A stretch of 64,000 bases of DNA from Acidobacteriota bacterium (GTDB taxonomy: Bacteria > Acidobacteriota > Thermoanaerobaculia > Gp7-AA8), in the NCBI GenBank assembly GCA_021325515.1, contig JAJPHC010000060.1, positions 124,001 through 188,000 of the forward strand. Direction: 5' to 3'. The position numbers and the translations under genes were made by a program. This document shows positions 38,629 through 49,859 of this stretch, one piece after another. The notes below the pieces were generated by a model. That model was not told where the DNA came from and ran no database searches. It saw only the letters and a list, made by a program, of their open reading frames with translations. The number at the start of each line of letters is the position of its first letter. The first letter of the stretch is position 1.

Positions 38629-39699
38629 ATGGAATCCTTGCAATCACCGGTCGTTACCTGGGAGCTCACCCGGGCCTGCCGCCTGTCCTGCCTCCACTGT
38701 TCCGTGGGCGCCCAGGCCAAACGGAGCCCGCTCGAATTGTCGACGTATGAGGCATACAAGACAATCGATCAGATCGCCGCGATCCGTCCTCAGGAGCTGA
38801 CCATCACCGGCGGCGATCCCCTCGAGCGCAGCGACATCTACCAGCTCCTCGACTACGCACGCCGCCGCGCACTCGCACCGACACTCACCGTCACCGCATC
38901 CCCCTCGCTCTCCGGATCGACCATCGGCACGCTGAAGCGCAATGGGCTCTCGCGCATGGCGATCGCGCTCGATTCCGCAAAGCCGAGCCAGCACGATGCG
39001 GCGCGCGGCATCACGGGCCTCTTCGGCTCGACGCTGCTCGCGATCCGCTGGGCCAGGACCGTCGCGCTGCCCGTCGAAGTGAACACGCTCGTGACCCGCG
39101 CCAACTTCGCCGAGCTCAACACCCTCGCCTCTCTCCTCGGAGATCTCGCGGTCGAGCGCTGGAATCTCTTCTACCCCGTTCCGATCGGCGAATCGAAGCA
39201 TCTCCCGATGCTCAACGCGGACGAGACCGAGCAGACCTTCGGAGTCCTCTGGGAAATCTCGAGGAAGGCGAGCTTCAAGATTCGCACGGTCGAGGCGCCG
39301 CACTACCGCCGCTATGCGATCCAGCGCGAAGCCGGCGCTCACACGCTGAACGGCGCGCCGAATGGGAAGCTCACTGCGAACGACTGCGCGGAACAGATCT
39401 TCATCTCGCACACCGGCGAGGTGAGCATCAGCCCGTTCCTTCCGCTGACTGCAGGCAATGTCCGCTACCAGCCGCTCACGACGATTCATCAGCGTTCCGA
39501 TCTCTTCATGTCGCTGCGCAATCCGGCGAATCTCAAAGGAAAGTGCAGCCGATGCGAGTTCCGCAGCGTCTGCACCGGCTCGCGCGCACGCGCGTTCGCA
39601 GTGACCGGCGATCTCTTCGCAACCGATCCGCTGTGCGCCTATCAACCTGGAGCGTTTGCCGCAGCAACACCGATTCTTCAGCCTGTTGAAGTGACATGA
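38629..39699 (+). CDS. AhbC/TIGR04053-like radical SAM protein with SPASM-type C-terminus
   Basis: 356 residues. The radical SAM motif is CRLSCLHC (CX3CX2C) followed by ITGGDPLERSDIY; the C-terminus CSRCEFRSVCTGSRARAFA with a later Cys in DPLCAY would hold an auxiliary cluster. The pattern fits TIGR04053/AhbC-NirJ-like proteins, which act on haem precursors or peptides; the exact substrate is uncertain. ATG 38629 is preceded by GAGG; the GTG at 38530 used by a longer frame would lie over the regulatory palindromes. Its stop overlaps the Acg-type gene as ATGA. Confidence 0.88.
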   Translation: MESLQSPVVTWELTRACRLSCLHCSVGAQAKRSPLELSTYEAYKTIDQIAAIRPQELTITGGDPLERSDIYQLLDYARRRALAPTLTVTASPSLSGSTIGTLKRNGLSRMAIALDSAKPSQHDAARGITGLFGSTLLAIRWARTVALPVEVNTLVTRANFAELNTLASLLGDLAVERWNLFYPVPIGESKHLPMLNADETEQTFGVLWEISRKASFKIRTVEAPHYRRYAIQREAGAHTLNGAPNGKLTANDCAEQIFISHTGEVSISPFLPLTAGNVRYQPLTTIHQRSDLFMSLRNPANLKGKCSRCEFRSVCTGSRARAFAVTGDLFATDPLCAYQPGAFAAATPILQPVEVT

Positions 39700-40721
39700 A
39701 CAGCAGCGAGTACGACCCGCGGGTGACCCCGTGGCGCATCGACGACGGCGAGTTCTACGATCTCGAAGACCGGCGTGCGCAGATCGAGTTTCTGCTCCGC
39801 TATGCCGTGCTCGCACCATCGGGCCACAACACGCAGCCGTGGTCGTTCCACATCACCGATGACGGCGTCGAGGTCAACGCCGACTTCCAGCGATGTCTCA
39901 GCGTCGTCGATCCCGACGATCGCGAGCTGTTGATGAGCATCGGAGCGGCCATCACGAATCTCCGCGTCGCGGCGGCGCGCTTCGGCTTTGAATCATCGGT
40001 CCTCTACCGCGCCGATGCCGATCCGCTCGCACTCGTCGCGCTGCGCGAGACGAGCAGTCCCGATGCGGATCTCATCCGCCTCTTCCCCGCCATCAAGATG
40101 CGGCACACGAACCGCCACGACTTCGACGGCCGCGCCCTCGAGCCGGAAGCCCTCGGGTCGCTCTGCGATTTCATCGACGACCATGCCCTGACGATTCACA
40201 TCGTGGCGCCGCACGAGAAGACGCAGGTCGCGGAGCTGATCGAGGAAGGCGACAAGCTGCAGATGGCCAACGGCAGCTTCCGCCGCGAGCTCGCCGACTG
40301 GGTGAGGCCCAGCGATAGCGACCAGCCCGATGGAATCAGCGGTGACGCGCTCGGCATTCCCGATCCCATCACCCCCGCCGCCCCCTGGCTCCTGCGCCGC
40401 TTCGACGTCGGCGCCATCCAGTCACGCCATGACCGCGAGCTCGCGGAGCACGCGCCGGCATTGCTGATCGTGCACGCCGACGACGATCGCGTATCGCTCC
40501 TGCGCGCCGGCGAGACCCTCGAGCACCTGCTCCTCCTGCTGACGAAGCTCAGCCTCCAGTACTCGTTCCTCAATCAGGCCATCGAGGTGCCCGTCCTCCG
40601 CGACCAGTTGCAGTTGATCGCCGGAACACTCCACCCTCCGCAGCTACTGTTGAGAGTGGGTTACGGCCGCCCGATCGAAAGGGCAACACCCCGGCGCGAG
40701 GTAGGTGCAGTGGTTAGTTAG
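39696..40721 (+). CDS. Acg family FMN-binding nitroreductase-like protein
   Basis: 341 residues. The layout matches the Acg family (M. tuberculosis Rv2032), divergent nitroreductases in the DosR dormancy regulon: LLRYAVLAPSGHNTQPWSFH near the N-terminus, a roughly duplicated fold with IKMRHTNRHDFDGRAL, and the C-terminal QYSFLNQAIEVPVLRDQLQL, LLRVGYGRP. The biological substrate is unknown; Acg may act as a flavin store. It is translationally coupled (ATGA) to the upstream radical SAM gene. The stop codon runs directly into the GGACCTATA palindrome. Confidence 0.88.
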   Translation: MNSSEYDPRVTPWRIDDGEFYDLEDRRAQIEFLLRYAVLAPSGHNTQPWSFHITDDGVEVNADFQRCLSVVDPDDRELLMSIGAAITNLRVAAARFGFESSVLYRADADPLALVALRETSSPDADLIRLFPAIKMRHTNRHDFDGRALEPEALGSLCDFIDDHALTIHIVAPHEKTQVAELIEEGDKLQMANGSFRRELADWVRPSDSDQPDGISGDALGIPDPITPAAPWLLRRFDVGAIQSRHDRELAEHAPALLIVHADDDRVSLLRAGETLEHLLLLLTKLSLQYSFLNQAIEVPVLRDQLQLIAGTLHPPQLLLRVGYGRPIERATPRREVGAVVS

Positions 40722-40847
40722 GGTGGATGGGACGGATGGGACCTATAGGACCTATGGGACCTATGGGTGGAACGGTGATCTGCCTATAGGTCCCATAGGT
40801 CCTATAGGTCCCATAGGTCCTATAGGTCCCATCCGTCCCATCCACCC
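40721..40847. repeat. GGACCTATA palindromic array, copy 2
   Basis: Outer arms GGGTGGATGGGACGGATGGG and CCCATCCGTCCCATCCACCC are exact inverted repeats, with 9-bp units inside. It exactly fills the gap between the convergent acg-like and pyruvate:ferredoxin oxidoreductase genes. Confidence 0.9.
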
Positions 40848-40848
40848 C

Positions 40849-44430
<3,582 letters not shown>

Positions 44431-44497
44431 GTTCAGCCTCCAGGAGTGAACATAGTCGTGTGACGAAACAGGCCCGAGGACCGGCAGCACAGGAGCG

Positions 44498-44513
44498 TGT
44501 GATGGTGATCACG
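44498..44513. promoter_or_regulatory. Predicted FNR/CRP-type site 4 (TGTGA-N6-TCACG)
   Basis: TGTGATGGTGATCACG matches 9 of 10 arm bases, 68-83 nt upstream of the nifJ start. Confidence 0.65.
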
Positions 44514-44545
44514 AAAGGAGCGCGGGCGGGGCGCCCGCGCTTCAC

Positions 44546-44983
44546 TTACCGGCCGTTGTGGGTCAGGGTCTTCATGCAGTCGTAGCACGAATTGATGTCC
44601 GTGCTGAGCAACTGCAGGATGCTCCACCAGAGCGAGGGCTGCTCTTCCAGAATCGTCGTGAAGCGGTCTTTGTCGATGAAGCCTGTGACGGATGGAGTGC
44701 GCGCGGTCGCGGAGCAGTTGTGCGGCTTGCCCGACACGACGCAGCTCAGGCCGAGGATCTGGCCGGGGCCGGCGACGAGGAGCGGCTTCGCATGTCCACC
44801 GCGCGACGAAAACACCTGATCGATTTCACCGGAGTGGACGATGTAAACGCCGCGCGGATGCTCGCCTTCGCGGAAGAGGATACTTCCCGTCGGCCATCCC
44901 TCGGCTTTTTCATAGCGGGCCAGCGCACGAACGACAGATTCGCTCAGTGCCGGATTGATTGCTTCCTGGAGTTCGACGGTCAC
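44546..44983 (-). CDS. Stand-alone cyclic-nucleotide-binding-type domain protein
   Basis: About 145 residues forming only the sensory barrel of the Crp/Fnr family (GSILFREGEHPRGVYIVHSG; VAGPGQILGLSCVVSGKPHN) with no helix-turn-helix. Cys residues in LGLSCVVSGKPHNCSA and the C-terminal NSCYDCMKTL could be redox-active. GTG 44983 has GAGGTGG at suitable spacing; GTG 44992 is an alternative. It lies between the full-length FNR-like regulator and nifJ on the same strand. It may modulate the regulator through dimerisation, but this is speculation. A near-consensus TGTCA-N6-TCACA site lies upstream. Confidence 0.8.
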   Translation of the reverse strand: MTVELQEAINPALSESVVRALARYEKAEGWPTGSILFREGEHPRGVYIVHSGEIDQVFSSRGGHAKPLLVAGPGQILGLSCVVSGKPHNCSATARTPSVTGFIDKDRFTTILEEQPSLWWSILQLLSTDINSCYDCMKTLTHNGR

Positions 44984-45073
44984 GTTCGCCACCTCATATA
45001 CGAGAGTTTTGCGCAGCCTTCACGGTACGAACATCGTTGTGTGATGCACTGTGATGGCTCGTACATGAGGTGG

Positions 45074-45089
45074 TGTCACCCGTCTCACA
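45074..45089. promoter_or_regulatory. Predicted FNR/CRP-type site 5 (TGTCA-N6-TCACA)
   Basis: TGTCACCCGTCTCACA matches 9 of 10 arm bases, overlaps the end of the fnr-like gene, and lies about 90 nt upstream of the cNMP-domain gene. Confidence 0.55.
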
Positions 45090-45804
45090 CGCTGACCATC
45101 GTCTCCAAATCATTCCGATTCACGACGAACAGCGTCGACCCCTTCACGTCGATGATCTTCTTCCGCTTGAAATCGCTCAGCAGGCGCGTGACGGTCTCGC
45201 GTGTGGTGCCGATCATCTGTGCAATCTCTTCATGCGTCAGCAGAACTTTGAGCCGCGTTCCTTTCGGTGTCGCCTCACCGTCGCTGATGCACCAGTCGAG
45301 CAGCAGACGTGCGAGCTTCTCCGCGGTCGTCTGCGACAGGCCGAGCGAACGGATCTCTCGCTGCGCCGAGTGATACTTCTCACTGAGCTGCTGTGCGGTG
45401 TGCATGCACGCTTCGAGATGCGTGTTGAGGAACTTGAGAAAGTCCTCGCGCTTGACGAAGTTCAACTGCGACGGCTCGATCGTCTCCGCTGAGACTTCGT
45501 AAGGACGGCCGAGGATCGTCGCGCTCGCGCCGAGGACTTCACCCGGCTCGGCGATCTTGACGATCAGCGTCTTTCCTTCGGTCGACGACGTAGTCAGCTT
45601 CGCTCGTCCGCTGCAGAGGATGAACACGCCTCGCGGTTCTTCCCCTTCGACGAACAACAACGAGCCCTTTGGATAGAGGCTCGTGAACTTCACACCGTCG
45701 AGTGCGCGCACCACCGGTTCCGCCATGTTGCAGAAGAGCCGCTCCGCGCGAACGCTGCATTCATTACAGTTGTATTCGACTTCCAGGTTGTACGGTGACG
45801 GCAT
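45085..45804 (-). CDS. FNR-like regulator with N-terminal Cys cluster and CRP-type recognition helix
   Basis: 239 residues. The N-terminus has YNCNECSVRAERLFCN (C13, C16, C25), and two more Cys lie in FILCSGRAKL and LEACMHTA; such clusters bind an oxygen- or NO-sensitive Fe-S centre in FNR, although the spacing differs from E. coli. The effector barrel (KGSLLFVEGEEPRGVFIL) is complete. The recognition helix TTRETVTRLLSDFKRKK contains the RExxxR pattern that in CRP reads TGTGA. Matching sites occur in the promoters of this and neighbouring genes. ATG 45804 has GGAGG 4 nt upstream; ATG 45825 does not. Confidence 0.9.
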   Translation of the reverse strand: MPSPYNLEVEYNCNECSVRAERLFCNMAEPVVRALDGVKFTSLYPKGSLLFVEGEEPRGVFILCSGRAKLTTSSTEGKTLIVKIAEPGEVLGASATILGRPYEVSAETIEPSQLNFVKREDFLKFLNTHLEACMHTAQQLSEKYHSAQREIRSLGLSQTTAEKLARLLLDWCISDGEATPKGTRLKVLLTHEEIAQMIGTTRETVTRLLSDFKRKKIIDVKGSTLFVVNRNDLETMVSV

Positions 45805-45915
45805 ACGGCCTCCGATTGTGCTCATGACGGGAACGGCTGATTACGCAGCACTTCTCACGTCACACAATGTAGCGAGGCCGCTCGCAAGCGCGCACGGTCA
45901 GGGGTCACAAGTCGA

Positions 45916-45931
45916 TGTGACATCAATCACA
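45916..45931. promoter_or_regulatory. Predicted FNR/CRP-type site 6 (perfect TGTGA-N6-TCACA)
   Basis: TGTGACATCAATCACA lies about 112-127 nt upstream of the fnr-like ATG 45804, suggesting autoregulation. Confidence 0.75.
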
Positions 45932-46010
45932 AGGCGGGGTGCCTCGAAGTACCGTGCCGACCAACTGGCCGGTTTAGATTGCATGGCGAGCCGGTCATGT
46001 TCAAGGCAGA

Positions 46011-46085
46011 AGACAACAGACAACAGGCAGCAGGACTCAACGCGACGTCGAGCGCCTGCCGTCTGCTGTCTGCCGCCTGCTGTCT
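46011..46085. repeat. Palindromic repeat, AGCAGGCAGC family, copy 2
   Basis: Arms AGACAACAGACAACAGGCAG and CTGCTGTCTGCCGCCTGCTG pair imperfectly around a roughly 20-nt loop. It shares words with the element at 4864-4928. Confidence 0.55.
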
Positions 46086-46219
46086 CAAACGAATCACCCG
46101 CTCAGGTGCCACCCTGCCGTGCGCGTCCGCTGCGGTATCGAGCAACCAAACGACGCACTCCTCCTTCCGATCACACCCTTCCGTCATCCGCAATTTCAGG
46201 CACTCCTACTGATACCGCT

Positions 46220-46255
46220 CCCCGTGCCGCCTCGCTTCCGCGAGGCGTCATGGGG
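46220..46255. other. Strong 16-bp hairpin of unknown role
   Basis: CCCCGTGCCGCCTCGC pairs with GCGAGGCGTCATGGGG (one mismatch, one G-T pair) around a TTCC loop. It may be a REP element or part of a structured RNA. Confidence 0.5.
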
Positions 46256-46277
46256 AGACCTCCCTTTGCTTCAGACT

Positions 46278-46374
46278 TTTTCAGTGGGCGATTCAATGAA
46301 AAATCCCTTCCACCAAGGGCGACGAAAAGGGCGCTTCACCGAGCACGGATAGCGAAGCAGTTACTCACTGAAAA
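46278..46374. repeat. 97-bp unit with 9-bp terminal inverted repeats
   Basis: TTTTCAGTG at the left end and CACTGAAAA at the right end are exact inverted repeats. The inside contains only an 18-codon frame (MKNPFHQG...). It could be a miniature element or an RNA stem. Confidence 0.35.
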
Positions 46375-46402
46375 CCACCATATCCCGCATTGCGGAGTTG
46401 GT

Positions 46403-47284
46403 TCAGGAGACCGCGGCCTCGACCAGGACCGGATGTGAATCGACGGCGCCTTTGAGCCGCGAGAACCGAAGGAAGCGCGCCGGCGCCGCAGTCGTACTCG
46501 CGATCGTGAATGGACGATCGGCCATCACCAGCACTGCATCACCATCTCTCAAAAGATGATGCTCCGTCTCGAAGCTCACGCGAATGCTTCCTTCGACGAC
46601 ATACAACATCGCCGTCGATCCGGCCGGCGACGCCGGCGACGACATGCGCTGCCTTCCCTCGAGGCGGCAGTCGTCGAGCTCCACGCGCTCCGCCGGCTCG
46701 GTGTGCTGGAGGAGATGCTGATGGCTTCGATCGGACGCAGACGACGCAGATCGCGAAATGGCGATGACCGGCGATTCCACGATCTCCACGAAGTCGGCGA
46801 GCGACATGCCGAACGCCGCGGCGACGCGATCGACCACGGAGAGCGTCGGCTCGACGCTGTTCGTCTCCAGATAATGAAGCGTTCCCTTGCTGATACCGGA
46901 ATGCGCGACGAACTTGCGCCGGCTCCAGTTGTCGCGCTGGCGATACGCACGCGAGCGAGGTCCGATCGCGGCCGCAACCGCATCGGGATCGTCATAACAC
47001 CGAACGATCGAATCCTCGGGTGGCAGCATTCCGACCTGAATCGGCTGCTCGTCGAGCATGCGCGAGAGGCGAATGCCTACCGCGTTCGCCAGCCGCAGCA
47101 CGCTTGCGATTCCCGGATTCGAACCGCGCCGCAAAAGATGTTTGACGATGTTCTGGCTCAACCCGGCGCGCGCCGCAAGCGCAGCCAGCGACCAACCGTA
47201 ATGTTCTCGAATCGCTTCGAGATTTCGTGCGAACCGCTCCGATAGAACGTCCGCACGACTGATGATTTCCTGATTGGAGTTCAC
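46403..47284 (-). CDS. Tandem XRE HTH regulator with C-terminal cupin
   Basis: 293 residues. Two XRE-type HTH domains occur (WSLAALAARAGLSQNIVKHL near residue 30; NWSRRKFVAHSGISKGTLHY near 118), followed by a cupin-like ligand domain (YVVEGSIRVSFETEHHLLRDG). Such proteins respond to small molecules and repress metabolic or detoxification genes. The start is GTG at 47284 with GGAG 7 nt upstream. The target is unknown; it reads away from the fnr region and lies downstream of a small membrane protein gene on the same strand. Confidence 0.88.
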   Translation of the reverse strand: MNSNQEIISRADVLSERFARNLEAIREHYGWSLAALAARAGLSQNIVKHLLRRGSNPGIASVLRLANAVGIRLSRMLDEQPIQVGMLPPEDSIVRCYDDPDAVAAAIGPRSRAYRQRDNWSRRKFVAHSGISKGTLHYLETNSVEPTLSVVDRVAAAFGMSLADFVEIVESPVIAISRSASSASDRSHQHLLQHTEPAERVELDDCRLEGRQRMSSPASPAGSTAMLYVVEGSIRVSFETEHHLLRDGDAVLVMADRPFTIASTTAAPARFLRFSRLKGAVDSHPVLVEAAVS

Positions 47285-47335
47285 GCTCTTGCTCCTTCAC
47301 TCGGATCTGTTGAACCGCGCGAGTGGAGGAGCGGA

Positions 47336-47674
47336 TCAAATGCGAAGAGCCGAGAGGAGGGAGAGACGCCGTACCGCCGACGACGATTCGCCGGCGAATT
47401 CTTCGAGCGCCTCCAGCCGGCGCGTGTGCAGCAGGTGAGGCAACTCCGTCAGCGCTGCCGCCGCACACTCGCTGCGCGTGGTACGCGGCGACGAATGCGA
47501 TAAGCGCACCGAATGAACGGGCTGCCCCTTGAGCGGCACGTGATGAGAGTCGCAGGCCACCGAACATGCCGAGTCCGGCGCAAGGGCCTGCTCAGTCACC
47601 ACAGCAAAGCTGATCGCGATCGCCACTGCGATCATGAGCAGCGTAAGAACGCCATGCCGGACGGGAAGACTCAT
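47336..47674 (-). CDS. Small membrane-anchored or secreted protein, unknown
   Basis: 112 residues. VLTLLMIAVAIAISFAVVTE is a hydrophobic N-terminal helix, followed by a Cys/His segment (DSACSVACDSHHVPL) and a Ser/Arg-rich tail. No clear Shine-Dalgarno sequence is seen. The hydrophobic start and same-strand placement upstream of the XRE gene support it modestly. No function can be named. Confidence 0.45.
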   Translation of the reverse strand: MSLPVRHGVLTLLMIAVAIAISFAVVTEQALAPDSACSVACDSHHVPLKGQPVHSVRLSHSSPRTTRSECAAAALTELPHLLHTRRLEALEEFAGESSSAVRRLSLLSALRI

Positions 47675-48087
47675 GTCGTTATGAGCGGAAGTATAGCGAA
47701 CGAAACGGATGGGGCAAGCGCGAGCGCCAGGGTCAGGACCTGCGCATCTGGCCGTCCAAGTGACCCACGCCGCAGCCAGCTACGCCATATCACATGCGAC
47801 AGTGACACTAACCATTTGTTGCATCATCACGTTAGCACTTCGCCACTCCATGACCCGCGTGTCACGGTCTTTACCGTCCGGCTCTCCCGGTCAACCTTCA
47901 TCGCGTTGAGCAGCGGCTCACGGACAGCCATCGGAAACTGACCCACCAGACGCCGGCTCGCGAGAGAAGCAATCGCGATAACTCTTTCCTTTTGCAGCAC
48001 TTGGGCCGCTCCTGTTCCTGATGGAGCAAGCGGCACAGCCGTTGCGCTGAGAGCGAGCACTCGAAACACGAAAAGAAGGGGGAATTC
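47675..48087. other. 413-base gap with no supported gene
   Basis: Short frames on both strands lack ribosome sites and family resemblance. It must contain the promoters of the flanking divergent genes, but I cannot place them. AAGGGGG at its end is the ribosome site of the zincin-like gene. Confidence 0.5.
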
Positions 48088-48948
48088 ATGTCTCGAACCC
48101 GATTCGCGTCTGTGGTGCTGCTCCTCGCTCTCTCCGTCCCGATGATGGCCAGCCACTCCTGGGGCGGATATCACTGGGCTCGCACCTCCAATCCTTTTAC
48201 TCTCAAGCTCGGTGACAACCTGACGAGTGCGGACTGGAAGGGTCATCTCTCGCAGACCAGCAGCGACTGGAATTCAGGCAGCTCGCCAGTCCGCACGACA
48301 GTCGTCGCCGGCACGTCCAACAAACGCTGCTCGATGGTCGCCGGCACGACTCAGGTGTGCAACAGCCGCTATGGCAACAACGGCTGGCTCGGCCTCGCAT
48401 CGATCAACCTGACCGGCGGCACGCACATCACGCAGGGCTCGGCGAAGATGAACGACACCTACTTCGACACCGCTACGTACAACAACAAAAACGAGCGGGA
48501 GCACGTGATGTGTCAGGAAGTCGCCCACACGTTCGGCCTGGACCACCAGAGCACCGACGGCTCATCACAGAATTCCTGCATGGACTACTTCTCGAACACA
48601 GGTGCGAACGCCGGCAGCACGCAGAGCACGAAGCCGAACTCGCACGATTTCCAGGAGCTCAGCTCGATCTACGCGCACCTCGACAGCTTCTCCACCCTCA
48701 GCCTGACGACGGGACTCGACCACATGGCCGAGTCACTCAGCATGCCCGTGCGCTGGATCGGCGATGATCTCACCGAAGTGTGGCAGCTCGGCACACCGAT
48801 CGAGTGGGATCACAAAGGCCGCGCGATCACATTCGTACTCGAGTTCGGATCGGATCACGATGGCGAGGAAGAAGCCATTCTCAGCCATGTCTTCTGGGCC
48901 GACGATGACCTGCTCGATCATCCGACGGTGCAGCACAGCAACGAATAA
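48088..48948 (+). CDS. Secreted zincin-like protein with QExxHxxGxxH motif
   Basis: 286 residues with a signal peptide (SVVLLLALSVPMMASHS). MCQEVAHTFGLDHQ aligns with the metzincin motif HExxHxxGxxH, but the first His is Gln; NSCMDYFS nearby resembles a Met-turn. The N-terminal half (GYHWARTSNPFTLKLGDNLT) looks like matrixin-type proteins that release or bind small host-like substrates. Whether zinc is bound with Gln as ligand, or activity is lost, is unclear. AAGGGGG lies 5 nt before the ATG, and a strong terminator follows. It is transcribed alone. Confidence 0.8.
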   Translation: MSRTRFASVVLLLALSVPMMASHSWGGYHWARTSNPFTLKLGDNLTSADWKGHLSQTSSDWNSGSSPVRTTVVAGTSNKRCSMVAGTTQVCNSRYGNNGWLGLASINLTGGTHITQGSAKMNDTYFDTATYNNKNEREHVMCQEVAHTFGLDHQSTDGSSQNSCMDYFSNTGANAGSTQSTKPNSHDFQELSSIYAHLDSFSTLSLTTGLDHMAESLSMPVRWIGDDLTEVWQLGTPIEWDHKGRAITFVLEFGSDHDGEEEAILSHVFWADDDLLDHPTVQHSNE

Positions 48949-48970
48949 GGTCCCGTTCTAAAAAACGATG

Positions 48971-48996
48971 AGAGCCCCGCCACAACGCGGGGCTCT
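48971..48996. terminator. Bidirectional Rho-independent terminator
   Basis: AGAGCCCCGC and GCGGGGCTCT form a 10-bp stem with a CACAAC loop, followed by TTTCATTTC on plus and by TCGTTTTTTAG on minus. It separates two convergent genes. Confidence 0.9.
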
Positions 48997-49003
48997 TTCA
49001 TTT

Positions 49004-49291
49004 CTATGGGATGTGAACTTCCGCGGCTCTTCCGTTGGCTCCGGGATGCACGACGACCCGCATCCCGCTCCGGAGCTCCTCCGGCTTCGCTTCATGACTC
49101 GTCCCGCTGCCGTGGTAGTAGCGCGTCGACGCGGAGAGTGGAACCGTCGTGTTTCCCGCATCGGTCTTCACGACGATCTCCGTCGCAGAAAACGCCGCAA
49201 TCGTGCCGGCTACATGCTTGTGCCCGGCATGCGCGAACACATTAATGGTGAGCAGAGCCGTGAGGGAGAGGAGCAGCAGTCGTCGTTTCAT
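49004..49291 (-). CDS. Small periplasmic DUF5666-like protein at the end of the copper operon
   Basis: 95 residues. The signal peptide ends NVFAHAGH. The body VAGTIAAFSATEIVVKTDAG, RYYHGSGTSHEAKPEELRSG and RVVVHPGANGRA has the look of small OB-like DUF5666 proteins. Two N-terminal His (HAGHKH) may bind metal. It overlaps the cytochrome c gene by 50 nt, so it belongs to the copper operon. Its exact role is unknown. Confidence 0.78.
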   Translation of the reverse strand: MKRRLLLLSLTALLTINVFAHAGHKHVAGTIAAFSATEIVVKTDAGNTTVPLSASTRYYHGSGTSHEAKPEELRSGMRVVVHPGANGRAAEVHIP

Positions 49292-49856
49292 CTCCCTGTA
49301 GAAACAACTCCTCGTCCTGTTCTTCTTTCCGCTCGGCGGGACTGACTGGATTCAGCGACTCCATTTCCTTCAGCTCATCCGGTGTGATCTGCGGCAGATG
49401 GCGGATGAAATGGACGAGTGTCCAGCTCGCATAGCCTGATGACGCGGTTCCATTTCCGAAACCCGGCATCCCGCTGAGCCGCACGCCATTCTCGATCGTC
49501 GCGAAAAGCTCTCCATCGGAAAGCGACTGCGTCTCGCTTCGCGCCAGGTCGGTCGCCCGAGGATAGAGGTGCGCGCCCATCTCCGTCTTACCTCTCCCAT
49601 CGTTGCCATGACAGTTCGCGCAGTGATCCGCGAAGTGCGCTCGCGCCTCGGCGAGCACTTCCGGCGTCAGCGCAACCGGATTCTTCATCCCGCGCAAATC
49701 CGAAGGAACAGCCAGATGCCGCATCGAGCGCGCGGCCACTGCCTCGATCGCCGTCGGCTCATCGTGCGCGCTGAATCCGTAGCGCAGCGTCCGCACCGCC
49801 ATGAACATTCCGATGAGCACGAGAATCAGGAGGACGCCGGCGATCGCCTTTCGCAT
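49242..49856 (-). CDS. Membrane-anchored c-type cytochrome
   Basis: 204 residues. An uncleaved N-terminal helix (IAGVLLILVLIGMFMAV) anchors a mono-haem domain with CANCHGNDGRG and the distal Met in VRLSGMPGFG. It probably carries electrons from the multicopper oxidase or another periplasmic donor. It lies 3 nt after the oxidase stop on the same strand. The C-terminal tail contains Glu/His runs (EEQDEELF, HGSAHH). Confidence 0.9.
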   Translation of the reverse strand: MRKAIAGVLLILVLIGMFMAVRTLRYGFSAHDEPTAIEAVAARSMRHLAVPSDLRGMKNPVALTPEVLAEARAHFADHCANCHGNDGRGKTEMGAHLYPRATDLARSETQSLSDGELFATIENGVRLSGMPGFGNGTASSGYASWTLVHFIRHLPQITPDELKEMESLNPVSPAERKEEQDEELFLQGDETTTAAPLPHGSAHH

Positions 49857-49859
49857 CGC

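Larger units (their letters stand above)
45805..46402. other. 598-base intergenic region with regulatory site and hairpins, no supported gene
   Basis: Open frames here lack coding character. The region holds the predicted site at 45916-45931, a palindromic repeat at 46011-46085, a strong hairpin at 46220-46255, and a 97-bp unit with 9-bp terminal inverted repeats at 46278-46374. A small RNA could be hidden here, but none is recognised. Confidence 0.6.

Noticed and set aside
37751-40847. GGACCTATA arrays as a CRISPR array
   Set aside because: Units are 9 bp, contiguous and arranged as inverted repeats; there are no unique spacers and no cas genes.
45683-46438. 251-codon plus-strand frame across the fnr upstream region
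   Set aside because: It crosses a regulatory site and two hairpins, has mixed composition, and no family resemblance.
47827-48246. Minus-strand frame opposite the start of the zincin-like gene
   Set aside because: Covers a signal-peptide gene with a good ribosome site; the frame has no start with ribosome site and no domain.
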